Shown piece after piece: positions 7,281 to 15,267 of a stretch of 35,482 nt of DNA. The DNA comes from Streptomyces ipomoeae 91-03 (GTDB taxonomy: Bacteria > Actinomycetota > Actinomycetes > Streptomycetales > Streptomycetaceae). Position 1 is the first letter of the stretch. Every line of letters begins with the position of its first letter. The notes under the pieces are model-generated. The model saw only the letters and a list, made by a program, of their open reading frames with translations. It did not search any database and was not told the origin of the DNA. The position numbers and the translations under genes are program-made. The stretch is taken from positions 1-35,482 of the forward strand of contig NZ_AEJC01000438.1 in NCBI RefSeq assembly GCF_000317595.1. The letters run 5' to 3'.

Positions 7281-8908
7281 CTAGAGACTGAGCGGGAGTG
7301 AGTCCTGTCGCCAGGACCCATGCTCAGCCGCGTGCCCCGAACGGTTCTGGGCACACTGGTCCCCCGCATTCGCTCCGCGCCCGGCGCGCACGGATCGTGT
7401 CCGTGGTCCGGGAATGCGGGGGCGGGTTCCCTCACACTCTGGGGCCGCCGGTTCGGCCTGGACGGTCCGATGCCCCTGCTCATCACTCCGGTGAGCAGGG
7501 GGCGGTGCCGTCCGTCGCCGGACCGGGTGCCCCAGGGCGCGTCTTCCGATCGCCACCGCTGCCGCATGGTGGCGTGTGGCCTTCCTGGTCTTGGTGGTGA
7601 GGGGTTTCTGCCAGTGCTGGGCGCCCCAGCGGCTGGTGTAGGCGGGGTCGACGGCGATGACCGGGATGCCGAGTTCGGCCGCCATGCTCGCCAGGCGGGC
7701 CCGCAGCCTGCCGACGGGCAGGCCGGAGATCAGGTTGCGGAACCGCTTCTTGCGGCCGTGCTTCTCGCGGGTCTTCTCCGCGGCGAAGTCGAGGTCCTCG
7801 ACCGCGATCGCCAAGCCGTGACGCTTGGCCCAGTACAGCAGACGGATCAGGGCGTGGCGGATCTGGGCGTCGCGGCGCTGGGTGGTGCCGGTGAGGTCGT
7901 AGCCGAAGCGGCGTGGTGCGCCGATGGGGTTGCCGTGAGGTCGATGCGCCAGGCGGCCAGGTGATCGGCGTTGGTGTCCACGCCGACCAGACCACCTGCG
8001 CGGGCCGCCTCCAGCGGCACCGCCGGGGCCGGGGGGATGGTCCAGGAGGCGGTCAGGTACCAGCGGCCCCGGCCGGTGTCTTCGTGGATGCGGTAGGCGA
8101 CGGCCCGGTTCGCCTGGATGCGGTCGGCCCACTGCTCACCCCGGTGCGCGAACCCCACACGGGCGGTCAGCACGTAGCGGCCGTGCGGGGCGTTCGCCAG
8201 ATGCGCCAGCGGCGCGGGCAGCCTGAGCGACACCTCACCGCCGGGAGTGACGCGGACGGTCTCGTTGCCGAACCGCTTGCCGGACTCCCCGTCCGCCTGC
8301 AGGAAGCGGCGCCCGGCCTGCCACCGCTGCCGCCACTGCTCCTCGGTGAGCCGAGCGGCATCCAGGTGGTGGCGGGTGTTCAGCAGCCCCTTCCCGCCCC
8401 GCACCACCCGCACCACCCCGGCATCCCAATCGGCCCGCGCCGCCTCAAGCCGCTCGTCGAGCACCCGCAGACGGCGGGACTTGGCGAACCACTCCTGCTT
8501 GCTGCCGTAGCCGCCCGGAGCGCGTTTGCTGCCTTTCTCCCCGACCGGAAGGGACAGCCGGTGCGCGATCGTCCGCACACCCGCCTGAAGGCTGTGGATG
8601 TGGGCGAGCTGACCGCGCCGCGCCAGCGCCCACTGATCGTGGGTGGACTTCGTGATCGACCCCGCCCACCGCGAGGAGGACTCCTCGGTCAGGACACGCT
8701 TGCGCTCGGCCCACTGCTCACTGCCGTGCCCCAGCCCGACGGCGCACCGCGCCTTCAGATCCCGGGAGGCCAGCGAACCCAGATGGTCGCCGACCAGACG
8801 CAGCACCTTCTCGTCCTCGGCGGTCAGGTGCTTGAGCCGGGTCCGGATCGCGACCCCCGTGGGGCCGGGCACCACGAACGGCGCCGCCACCTCCCGCAGC
8901 CCACCCAC
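7281..8908 (-). pseudogene. TnpB-related (IS200/IS605-type) transposon protein, frameshifted
   Basis: Two overlapping frames together encode one roughly 540-aa TnpB-related protein of a kind repeatedly annotated as transposase in Streptomyces. The first frame (8908 to about 7940) holds the N-terminal half (RLVGDHLGSLASRDLKAR, KSTHDQWALARRGQLAHI, SKQEWFAKSRRL) and the RuvC-I-like GVDTNADH. The second frame (about 7940 to 7281) holds YDLTG, the RuvC-II-like AVEDLDF and SRWGAQHW. Restoring one G on the + strand in the run at 7938-7940 (CCGTGAGGTC to CCGTGGAGGTC) joins them as ...WRIDLHGNPIG.... Where TnpB nucleases have the RuvC-III Asp, this copy reads TRHHAAAVAIG, with His. No tnpA transposase gene is nearby. 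The true N-terminus is uncertain, and this reads as a dead, immobile relic. Confidence 0.75.
7361..7501 (-). ncRNA. Structured 3' end of TnpB relic, possible omegaRNA scaffold
   Basis: Two strong stem-loops lie in the 3' end of the TnpB-related gene, where TnpB elements encode their guide (omega) RNA. A perfect 10-bp stem pairs 7473-7482 with 7492-7501 around a 9-nt loop. A perfect 11-bp stem pairs 7361-7371 with 7412-7422 and encloses a 6-bp hairpin (7389-7394 with 7400-7405). The encoded peptide here is Arg/Pro-rich and low in secondary-structure character, as expected if RNA rather than protein is conserved. That it is an RNA is inferred by analogy, and activity is doubtful in a broken element. 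Confidence 0.35.
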
Positions 8909-9222
8909 CCCGCCACCCCCACCCGGTGCCGCACAAATCCGTCACCACGCCCAACGACCACCACCAGTGAAGGTCACGCATTCGAGGCGAGAACTTCCGT
9001 TCCCTTCACTTGATTGCGCCTGCCACCGCCCAAAGACTCAACTCATGCACGCCAGAACATGCTCATGTGCCGTCGATCACCACCTGTTCACAACCCCATC
9101 GCATACGTGAACGAAACCGCTCCCCTCCCCCACCCAGCCCACCCATGGCGTACGTCCCATCCGTCACGCGATACTGCGGCCGTCGACGACTCCCCCACAG
9201 CGACGGAAGGGTACGAACTCCC
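8909..9222. repeat. Intergenic stretch with 8-bp inverted repeat, possible element end
   Basis: The 314 bp between the TnpB relic and the pyroglutamyl-peptidase-like gene hold no supported gene. Composition drops to visibly lower G+C than the flanks around 8930-9150. AGTGAAGG (8966-8973) and CCTTCACT (9003-9010) form a perfect inverted repeat with a 29-nt loop. This could be the subterminal hairpin of the transposon left end or a chance repeat. The promoter for the downstream gene should also be here; no convincing -35/-10 pair was identified. Confidence 0.3.
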
Positions 9223-10521
9223 TTGACTCACCTACGCGTTCGGATCGGCAGAATCGGTGTGACCGGGCTGGCGGCGCTGTTGGCCGGCGGTGGCCTCGCG
9301 GCGCCCGCCACGGCGGCACCCGGCACGGCCTCGGCGGCATCCCCCACCGTCGAGGAGCAACGGCTCGACCGGGCCGTGCCGCAGGAGATCCTGCGGCGCT
9401 CCGGCTTCGACACCGTGGCCCCGGCGTTGGCACGGGCGCTGGACTCGGCGCGGTCGTACGCGCAGGCCCGCCGGATCGTCGTACGGGAGGGGTCGGCGCT
9501 GTGGCGGCGGGCGGTCGACCGGGCCCAGGGGCGGGGGCCGGCCGGTGGTGACTTGAGCCGGGACGACGACCGGCCCCTGTACTGGGCCCGGCTCGGGATG
9601 ACGCGGGAAGTGCGGGGGTGGGAGCCGGGGTTCGGGCTGAGTGACGGGCAACGGGCCGCGCTCATCGACGAGTTGGAGCGGACCTCGCGTGGGCAGACCG
9701 CCATACGGTTTCCGGCCGGGAAGGGTGTTGGCGGAAAGGAGGCCGCCGGGAAGGGGATCAAGCGGGTGCTCGTCACCGGGTTCGATCCGTTCACGTTGGA
9801 TCGGGACGTGCGGATCTCGAATCCGTCCGGGGCCACCGCGCTCGCCCTCGACGGGACGGTGATCCAGACCGCCGACGGGCCCGCGCGGGTCGAGACCGTC
9901 GTCTTTCCCGTGCGGTGGCAGGACTTCGCGGACGGCACGGTGGAGCGGGCGCTCCGGCCGTATCTGAAGAAGGTGGATCTCTTCACCACCGTGAGCCAGG
10001 GGCGGGTCGGGCGGTTCGACATCGAGCGGACCAACGGGGCCTGGCGCGGCGGCTTCGCCGACAACGACAACATCGGACGGACCGGGACCATCCCGGTCAC
10101 CGACCCGGCCTCGCAGCCGCAGTGGACGTCGACGACCCTGCCGTACGAGGCGATCGTCCGCGCGGGCACGGGGCGTTTCCCGGTGTACGACAACACCAGC
10201 GTGACCGAGATCCCGGCGGGCGGTACCACGGCGGTCGTCCGGCCGCAGGGCCCGACGCCCGGATCGACCGCGCGGGCCGGGGGCGGCGGGGACTATCTGT
10301 CCAACGAGATCGCCTACCGGGCGACCCTGCTGCGCGACCGGCTGGGACTGCGTGACGTGCTGCCGGGTGGTCATGTGCACACGCCGGTGCCGCAGTTCGG
10401 GACGGGCAACACCGATCCGGCGACCGGGGCCGTGACCGATTCCGAGTTCGTACGGAACCGGCTGGACATCATCGCGCAGGTGCGGGCGATCGTGGCGGTC
10501 GCCGTCGACGCCAGTAGCTAG
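9223..10521 (+). CDS. Secreted pyroglutamyl-peptidase I-like protein (C15 fold) with Ser for Cys
   Basis: From TTG 9223 the 432-aa product begins with a clean Sec signal peptide: basic start, hydrophobic GVTGLAALLAGGGLA, cleavage near ATAAP. The frame is open to 9010, but that would add a Pro-rich leader before the signal. GGAAGGG lies 11 nt upstream. The N-terminal half is unassigned. From about residue 185 it resembles pyroglutamyl peptidase I, which removes N-terminal pyroglutamate from peptides: VLVTGFDPFTLDRDVRISNP, then Glu268 in DIERTNG, and GGHVHTPVP with His386. At the nucleophile position of the family (VCNHLFY-like) it reads DYLSNEIAYR, so Ser360 replaces the catalytic Cys. Cytoplasmic family members are about 215 aa, so this is a long, exported, divergent variant. 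Activity uncertain. Confidence 0.75.
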   Translation: MTHLRVRIGRIGVTGLAALLAGGGLAAPATAAPGTASAASPTVEEQRLDRAVPQEILRRSGFDTVAPALARALDSARSYAQARRIVVREGSALWRRAVDRAQGRGPAGGDLSRDDDRPLYWARLGMTREVRGWEPGFGLSDGQRAALIDELERTSRGQTAIRFPAGKGVGGKEAAGKGIKRVLVTGFDPFTLDRDVRISNPSGATALALDGTVIQTADGPARVETVVFPVRWQDFADGTVERALRPYLKKVDLFTTVSQGRVGRFDIERTNGAWRGGFADNDNIGRTGTIPVTDPASQPQWTSTTLPYEAIVRAGTGRFPVYDNTSVTEIPAGGTTAVVRPQGPTPGSTARAGGGGDYLSNEIAYRATLLRDRLGLRDVLPGGHVHTPVPQFGTGNTDPATGAVTDSEFVRNRLDIIAQVRAIVAVAVDASS

Positions 10522-10544
10522 TCATCGACGCCAGTAGCCAGTCA
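10505..10544 (+). repeat. 20-bp tandem duplication spanning the stop codon
   Basis: Positions 10505-10524 and 10525-10544 are identical at 19 of 20 bases. The first copy contains the TAG stop of the pyroglutamyl-peptidase-like gene; the second has CAG at the same place. It looks like a recent slippage duplication just past the coding end, before the convergent EI24 gene. Confidence 0.8.
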
Positions 10545-10577
10545 ATGGTCGGCCTTCACCTCGTCACGGGTGCGGAT

Positions 10578-11420
10578 TCATGCGCCGACCTCCGGCTTGC
10601 GGAACGTGGTGCTGGGGTGCGGCGGATGGGGTTGGGCGCGGGTCCCGTTGCCCTCGTTCTCGTTCTCGTCGGTCGTCTCCTCGCCCAGCAGATCGCGGGC
10701 CATGAGGGTGGCGCCCGCCACCGCGCCCGGCATCAGGAAGACGGCGACGAACGGCACCAGGAAGGCGAGGCCCAGCGGTGTGCCGAAACCCCAGACCAGG
10801 GTCTTGCGGGAGCGGAGGAGGGCGAGGCGGGCGCGGAGATCGACGCCGCGGCGCTGGAGGGCGACCGCGGTCAGCTCCTCGGTGAGGAAGAAGCCGGTGA
10901 CGAAGAAGCCGATCACCGGGACGACCGTCTGGCCGATGAACGGGACGAAGCCCAGCGCGAAGAGCAGCACGCCCCACAAGGCCGCCCGTACGACGACGCG
11001 GAGGCTGTCGCGGGCCGAGATCCACAGCTCCCGCCACAGCGGCAGGTTCGACTCCGGTGCCGTGCCGTCGGGGGAGACGTCCCGGTCGACCTTCTCGGAG
11101 AGGTTCTCGTAGAAGGGCTGGCCTATCAGGAGGGTCACCGCGGTGAAGGTGATGACCGCGAGGAGGAGGGCGAGGGCGAAGAGTACGGCGGTCAGGAAGC
11201 CGCGGAAGAGGCCCAGCCAGGGGCTGGGCCAGTCGTCCGCGAAGGGGGTGGTCCAGGTGATGAAGTCCGGGGACCAGAGGGCCAGGGCGGTGAGGGCGGC
11301 CAGGTAGAGGATGAGGGTGATCAGGCCGGGGACGAGGCCGAAGCCGTACTGTTTGCCGTGCCTGGCCACCCAGCGTTGGCCTTGTACGAGGTAGCTGAAA
11401 CCCGCCGCTAGATCGCGCAT
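10578..11420 (-). CDS. EI24 domain-containing integral membrane protein
   Basis: This 280-aa membrane protein matches the EI24/CysZ-like family by its N-terminal pattern (AAGFSYLVQGQRWVARHGKQ) and by LLIGQPFYENLSEKVDRDVS after the second pair of spans. Hydrophobic spans lie near residues 27-50, 72-105, 150-185 and 210-245, with an amphipathic loop between. The polar tail is rich in Asn, Glu and Pro. The family includes sulfate permease CysZ, but actinobacterial EI24 proteins have no established substrate. ATG 11420 has no ribosome site; TAAAGT (11428-11433, minus strand) lies 7 nt upstream, suggesting a leaderless transcript. A frame running further upstream is a shadow of the neighbouring gene. 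Confidence 0.85.
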   Translation of the reverse strand: MRDLAAGFSYLVQGQRWVARHGKQYGFGLVPGLITLILYLAALTALALWSPDFITWTTPFADDWPSPWLGLFRGFLTAVLFALALLLAVITFTAVTLLIGQPFYENLSEKVDRDVSPDGTAPESNLPLWRELWISARDSLRVVVRAALWGVLLFALGFVPFIGQTVVPVIGFFVTGFFLTEELTAVALQRRGVDLRARLALLRSRKTLVWGFGTPLGLAFLVPFVAVFLMPGAVAGATLMARDLLGEETTDENENEGNGTRAQPHPPHPSTTFRKPEVGA

Positions 11421-11482
11421 GGGGCGAACTTTATCCGGCGGGTGGGGGGTGTGGCCCAGGGGGTTTCTCGCCCCCGCCGCCC

Positions 11483-12835
11483 CTACCCGTCCCTCCCCCC
11501 ACTCTCGGCTTCGCTCGAGCGGGGGGACCCCCATCCAGGGGCTGTGCCCCTTCGACCCCCTTGCGCGGCGCCGAAGGCGCCCTTGGCTGTGAAGGTCAGG
11601 GTGGCGAAACGTTCTGCCATGACGCGGTGGGTGGGGGCGTCCGGGTGTAGGTCGTCGGGGAGGGGGAGGAGCGTGGTGTCCGACGGGCCGTAGAGGGCGC
11701 GGCCGTCCAAGTAGTAGAGGTGGGGGTCGTTGCGGGAGCGGTGGGAGACCAGGTCGGAGAGTTCTTCGCGGATCACGCGGAGGGTCAGTTTGCCGCTCGC
11801 GGTTTCCGTCGGGTCGCCCATCGCGCGGAAGCGGAGGCGGCCCTCGGCGAGGTCGCTGAAGTCGGGGGCGCTCGGGCCCGGGGTGTCCTCGTGGATGGGG
11901 CAGAGGATGGGGGACACGACCAGGAGGGGAGTTGTGGGGTGGCCTTCTCGGATGGTGTCCAGGAAGCCGTGGACCGCCGGAGTGAAGGCTCGTAGCCGCA
12001 TCACGTCGTGGTTGACGATGTTGATGCCGATCTTGACGCTGATCAAGTCCGCCGGGGTGTCGCGCAGGGCGCGGGCCGTGAAGGGGTCCAGTACCGCGCT
12101 TCCGCTCAGGCCCAGGTTGATCAGCTCGACGCCGCCGAGGGAGGCGGCGAGGGCGGGCCAGGTGGTGGTCGGGCTCGCCGCGTCGGAGCCATGGCTGATC
12201 GAGCTGCCGTGGTGCAGCCACACCCTGCGGTCCGTGGCCGGCGCGGGCTCCACGGGGGCATCGGTGCGCAGGGCCCTGAGTTCGGTGGTCTCGTTGTGGG
12301 GCAGCCAGATCTCTACGGTTTTGAGGGCGCCGGATGCGGTGGTCTCTCGGCCGAATTCACCGGACGCGGTGGCCTCTCGGCCGGATGCGCTGGGCTCCCG
12401 AGGGGCCGGAGTGGTCTCTCGGGCGGTCGGCGGGAGCGTGAAGCGGAGGGTGCCGGGGCTGCCGGGCCGGAGGTCTGCCGTTCCCCTGGTCATGTCCGTG
12501 GTCAGGATGTTGCCACCCTCCACACTCGCCTGGCCGGCCGGGCGGCCGTCCACGACCAGGTCGTAGATGCCGTCCGGTCGGGGCGGGGCGCCGACGTACG
12601 TCCGCTTCGTGGGCAGGGTGTCCAGCTCGACGACCGTGGCCCGGGTGCGGAAGACCAGCCGTACGCCGGAGGGTTGGGACTCGGCCATGGCCAGCTGGTC
12701 GTCGAGGTACTGGGCGCGGGCCCACGCGGGCAGCCGGTGCGGGAGTACGCCGTGCCCGGTGCGCTCCAGGTCGAGGGCGCCGCGCAGGAGATCGGCGGTG
12801 ATGGGGGTGGTGATCAAGTCGCGCTTCGCGTGCAT
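11483..12835 (-). CDS. SGNH/GDSL-family hydrolase with N-terminal beta-sandwich region
   Basis: This 450-aa protein has a probable beta-rich N-terminal region (about 40-200; VRLVFRTRATVVELDT, GIYDLVVDGRP) and a C-terminal SGNH esterase domain. The domain shows HHGSSISHGS with Ser212 in the nucleophile position, LGLSGSAVLDPF, KIGINIVNHD and DDLHPDAPTHRVM with the catalytic Asp/His pair. Members act on acyl or acetyl esters, often of carbohydrates; the substrate is unknown. No signal peptide is seen. Residues about 145-170 are a degenerate repeat (ATASGEFGRETTASG) coded by an approximately 36-bp duplication near 12,331-12,390. The last 28 or so residues are encoded by an intergenic-type hairpin repeat and probably are not part of the fold. 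ATG 12835 lacks a strong ribosome site. Confidence 0.8.
   Translation of the reverse strand: MHAKRDLITTPITADLLRGALDLERTGHGVLPHRLPAWARAQYLDDQLAMAESQPSGVRLVFRTRATVVELDTLPTKRTYVGAPPRPDGIYDLVVDGRPAGQASVEGGNILTTDMTRGTADLRPGSPGTLRFTLPPTARETTPAPREPSASGREATASGEFGRETTASGALKTVEIWLPHNETTELRALRTDAPVEPAPATDRRVWLHHGSSISHGSDAASPTTTWPALAASLGGVELINLGLSGSAVLDPFTARALRDTPADLISVKIGINIVNHDVMRLRAFTPAVHGFLDTIREGHPTTPLLVVSPILCPIHEDTPGPSAPDFSDLAEGRLRFRAMGDPTETASGKLTLRVIREELSDLVSHRSRNDPHLYYLDGRALYGPSDTTLLPLPDDLHPDAPTHRVMAERFATLTFTAKGAFGAAQGGRRGTAPGWGSPRSSEAESGGRDG
11495..11526. terminator. C6/G6 hairpin repeat of a common Streptomyces type, probable terminator
   Basis: CCCCCC (11495-11500) and GGGGGG (11521-11526) enclose a second short stem, CTCG (11504-11507) with CGAG (11516-11519). 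I recognise this as a widespread intergenic hairpin of Streptomyces genomes that usually follows genes. Here it falls inside the 3' end of the SGNH hydrolase reading frame. Confidence 0.55.
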
Positions 12836-12886
12836 GGGCTCAACCTGTTGATCAAGGGAGGAAGAAGGTCAGTTGGTGGGCAGCCG

Positions 12887-13465
12887 TCAACCGGGCTGAT
12901 CAGTGGGCCAGTTGCGCAGCAATGCGTCGAGGGCGTCCAGGACGCGGGTCCAGGTTTCCTCGCTGTCGGGGGCGCTGTGACTGAAGCCGCCGCCGATCTC
13001 CAGGCTGACGTAGCCGTGGAAGACGCTGCCCAGCAGCCGTACGGCGTGGGTCTGGTCGGGCTCGCTCAGGTCGTAGCCGCGCAGGAGCGCCCGGGTCATC
13101 TGCGCGTGCCGGATGCCCGCACTGGCAGCAGCCGTCTCGGGGTCGAGCCGCATCCGGGCGGCGGCGGCACGGCCCGGGTGCTCGCGGCCGTAGTCGCGGT
13201 ACACATTGGCAAGGGCGACGAGCGCGTCCTTGCCGGCCCGGCCCGCCAGGGCCTCGGCGGCCCGGTCGGCCAGTTCCTCCAGGGCGAGCAGGGCGATCCG
13301 GGTCTTGAGGTCCTGGGAGTTCTTCACATGCGAGTACAGGCTCGCCACCTTGACGTCGAACCGCCGGGCCAGCTCCGACACCGTCACCTGGTCGAACCCG
13401 ACCTCGTCGGCCAGCTCCGCCCCCGCCTGAGCGAGGCGCTCCACGGTCAGCCCTACGCGCACCAT
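12887..13465 (-). CDS. TetR/AcrR-family transcriptional regulator
   Basis: This 192-aa regulator starts at ATG 13465, with a GCAGGGG-type ribosome site just upstream; the frame extends to 13543 but would run over the palindrome at 13526-13540. The TetR helix-turn-helix occupies about residues 5-50 (LTVERLAQAGAELADEVG, VTVSELARRFDVKVASLYSHV). The C-terminal domain has the pattern LLGSVFHGYVSLEIGGGF, which I associate with the TetR subgroup carrying a WHG-type C-terminal domain. Effector unknown. It lies between the SGNH hydrolase and the kinase-fold gene, all on the minus strand, and likely controls itself and one of these. A palindrome upstream is the obvious binding candidate. Confidence 0.88.
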   Translation of the reverse strand: MVRVGLTVERLAQAGAELADEVGFDQVTVSELARRFDVKVASLYSHVKNSQDLKTRIALLALEELADRAAEALAGRAGKDALVALANVYRDYGREHPGRAAAARMRLDPETAAASAGIRHAQMTRALLRGYDLSEPDQTHAVRLLGSVFHGYVSLEIGGGFSHSAPDSEETWTRVLDALDALLRNWPTDQPG

Positions 13466-13525
13466 GACCCCTGCCCGACCTTCCTCGACGCCCGCCTCGC
13501 CATGACAGCGGCGATTATGCAGCTT

Positions 13526-13540
13526 CCTAAAAGTTTTAGG
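13526..13540. promoter_or_regulatory. Perfect 15-bp palindrome, candidate TetR operator
   Basis: CCTAAAAGTTTTAGG is a perfect 7-1-7 palindrome, strikingly A+T-rich in this genome, centred 68 bp upstream of the TetR start and inside the 108-bp gap after the kinase-fold gene. Its position and symmetry suit autoregulation by the adjacent TetR protein. Confidence 0.6.
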
Positions 13541-13573
13541 CAAGTAGGTGCATCACTTAGGCATCGGTCGCTC

Positions 13574-14653
13574 TCAGATCTCAAGGGCGCGCAGGTCCTC
13601 CATGGGATACGGCGTCTCCCGGCTCTCGTGCGCGAGCCTGTGCAGGAAGGTCGTCATCACCTCGGCGAGCGGGGCGTCGCGGGTGAGGATCGCCGCGGCG
13701 ACCTCGGGGATGCCGGTGGGGCGCTCGCCCCGGGCCAGCGCGTGTATCCGGGCCCGGCGCTCCTCGCTGCCGTAGCCGTCCGGCCCGCCACCGGTCCCGT
13801 TGCGGCCGTAGAGGTCGGTGACCAGCCAGTTCACCAGGTAGCTCGTCGCGTAGCAGCGGTCGTAGCCCTCGTGGCGGGCGAAGAAGGCGGACTCGGTTGG
13901 GGTCAGGTCGAAGCGGGAGGAGAGGGCGAGGCCGTAGTCGGTGAAGTAGAGGCGGTGGCCGTCGGTCAGGATGTTCTGGAAGTGGGTGTCGAAGTGGAGC
14001 AGGCCTCGGCTGTTCATGAAGGAGATGCCCGCGGACAGTTCCCGGTCCACCATCGCGCAGGCGCGGTCGGCGGCCTCGGCGCCGGCGGTCGTCCGGGTGC
14101 CCAGCCACTGGTGCAGGTTCCGCGGGATGTACTCCAGGAACAGGGCGATGCTCGCCGAGGACTTCTGAAGGGCCTCGATGCGGTGGCGGACCTGTGGGCT
14201 GCCGTCCCAGCGGGCGACGGCCCGTTCCACGTCGGCCAGTTCCTCGGGGAGCGGCGTCGAGTCCGGCAGTACGCGCCAGTGGTACATCAGCGGGAACCCG
14301 TCGTACTCCCCCGTGAGCACCCACTCCGTGGTCATGCGCTGCGCGGCGAGCTCCCGCCAGGCCCCGAAACCCGGGCCGCCGATGCCGTACTGGCAGACAA
14401 GGGGGATGTCGAAGAGGTTGGCCGTGGAGTGGACGTTCTCCGGTTGTCTCTCCAGGTCGGTGAGGGGGACGCGTTTCACGAAGACCGGGGTGCCCTCGAT
14501 CTCCAGCAGGGCCGACTTGCCGCCGATGCCGGAGCCGAGTGGCTCGGCCGTGTCCAGGAGTGTGTGGAGGGTGTCGTCGCCGAGTGCGGCCAGGGCGGTG
14601 GAGACGGTTCCGTGGGTGGTGAGTCGGGTGGAGCGTGATCCTGCGGGTGCCAT
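13574..14653 (-). CDS. Protein kinase-fold protein, probable Ser/Thr kinase-like phosphotransferase
   Basis: This 359-aa soluble protein has a kinase fold with altered motifs. A glycine-containing loop (GSGIGGKSALLEIEG) precedes Lys60 in VFVKRV. The catalytic loop reads HFDTHFQN with Asp222 and Asn227 in the right spacing, and the metal-binding DFG triplet is TDYG with Asp239. The invariant catalytic residues therefore survive, but HRD and DFG are replaced by HFD and DYG, so it could phosphorylate a protein or a small molecule. No membrane span or sensor domain is present. ATG 14653 has GGAG 9 nt upstream. It precedes the TetR gene on the same strand and is divergent from the PPOX gene. Target unknown. 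Confidence 0.65.
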   Translation of the reverse strand: MAPAGSRSTRLTTHGTVSTALAALGDDTLHTLLDTAEPLGSGIGGKSALLEIEGTPVFVKRVPLTDLERQPENVHSTANLFDIPLVCQYGIGGPGFGAWRELAAQRMTTEWVLTGEYDGFPLMYHWRVLPDSTPLPEELADVERAVARWDGSPQVRHRIEALQKSSASIALFLEYIPRNLHQWLGTRTTAGAEAADRACAMVDRELSAGISFMNSRGLLHFDTHFQNILTDGHRLYFTDYGLALSSRFDLTPTESAFFARHEGYDRCYATSYLVNWLVTDLYGRNGTGGGPDGYGSEERRARIHALARGERPTGIPEVAAAILTRDAPLAEVMTTFLHRLAHESRETPYPMEDLRALEI

Positions 14654-14758
14654 GCGACTTGCTCCGTTCGGTGGTGCGGCTGCCTGGACCTTGTGGGCTG
14701 TTGAACGGCTGTCTCAGGACGAAAGGGGGTCATCCCAAGCCAGTGCGGTCGTCGGGCC

Positions 14759-14789
14759 TTGACTTCTCACCCGTGGGGAGATCGATGAT
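14759..14789 (+). promoter_or_regulatory. Likely leaderless promoter of the PPOX gene
   Basis: TTGACT (14759-14764) and GATGAT (14784-14789) form a -35/-10 pair with a 19-bp spacer. The -10 ends 6 nt before the ATG at 14796, where transcription would start almost at the initiation codon. No ribosome site is properly spaced. Confidence 0.45.
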
Positions 14790-14795
14790 CCTTGC

Positions 14796-15227
14796 ATGAC
14801 CGCTACCTCCTTCAACCCCCGTGCGCTGCTGGTGAAGAGCCGGCTCGGTGTGCTCGCGACCATCAAGGCGGACGGGCGTCCGCAGCTCTCTCCCGTTCAG
14901 CCGTTCTACGACGAGAACGCAGGCGTCATCCATGTGTCGACGAGCGCGGGCGCGGCCAAGGTGGCGAATCTGCGGCGGGATCCGCGGGCCACGCTGGAGG
15001 TGACCAGTTCCGACGGCATGCAGTGGGCCACCGCCGAGGGCATGGCGACGCTCACCGGGCCGGGGACCGACCCCCACGGGCCCGAGGTCGAGGCGCTGGT
15101 GGACTACTTCCGCGTCGCCGCCGGGGAGCACCCCGACTGGGAGGAGTACCGGGCGGTGATGGTCTCCGAGCGCCGGGTGCTCATCACGATGACGGTCGAT
15201 CACGTCTACGGCGCCGACATCAGCTGA
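14796..15227 (+). CDS. PPOX-class (split-barrel) FMN- or F420-dependent oxidoreductase
   Basis: This 143-aa protein is a compact split-barrel flavin/deazaflavin enzyme related to pyridoxamine 5'-phosphate oxidase. Characteristic segments are LGVLATIKADGRPQLSPVQP (cofactor-binding strand pair), IHVSTSAGAAKVANLRRDPR (phosphate contacts) and the C-terminal RVLITMTVDHVYG. Length and pattern suit the actinobacterial F420H2-dependent reductase/biliverdin-reductase-like group (PPOX class), which reduce a range of small molecules. Distinguishing F420 from FMN use is not possible by eye. It converges on the PKS-cluster aminotransferase and is separated from it by a strong hairpin, so it is probably outside the PKS cluster. 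Confidence 0.85.
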   Translation: MTATSFNPRALLVKSRLGVLATIKADGRPQLSPVQPFYDENAGVIHVSTSAGAAKVANLRRDPRATLEVTSSDGMQWATAEGMATLTGPGTDPHGPEVEALVDYFRVAAGEHPDWEEYRAVMVSERRVLITMTVDHVYGADIS

Positions 15228-15267
15228 CGGGACGAGAGACGGCCCGGCGCGAGAGGAATGCCACGGC

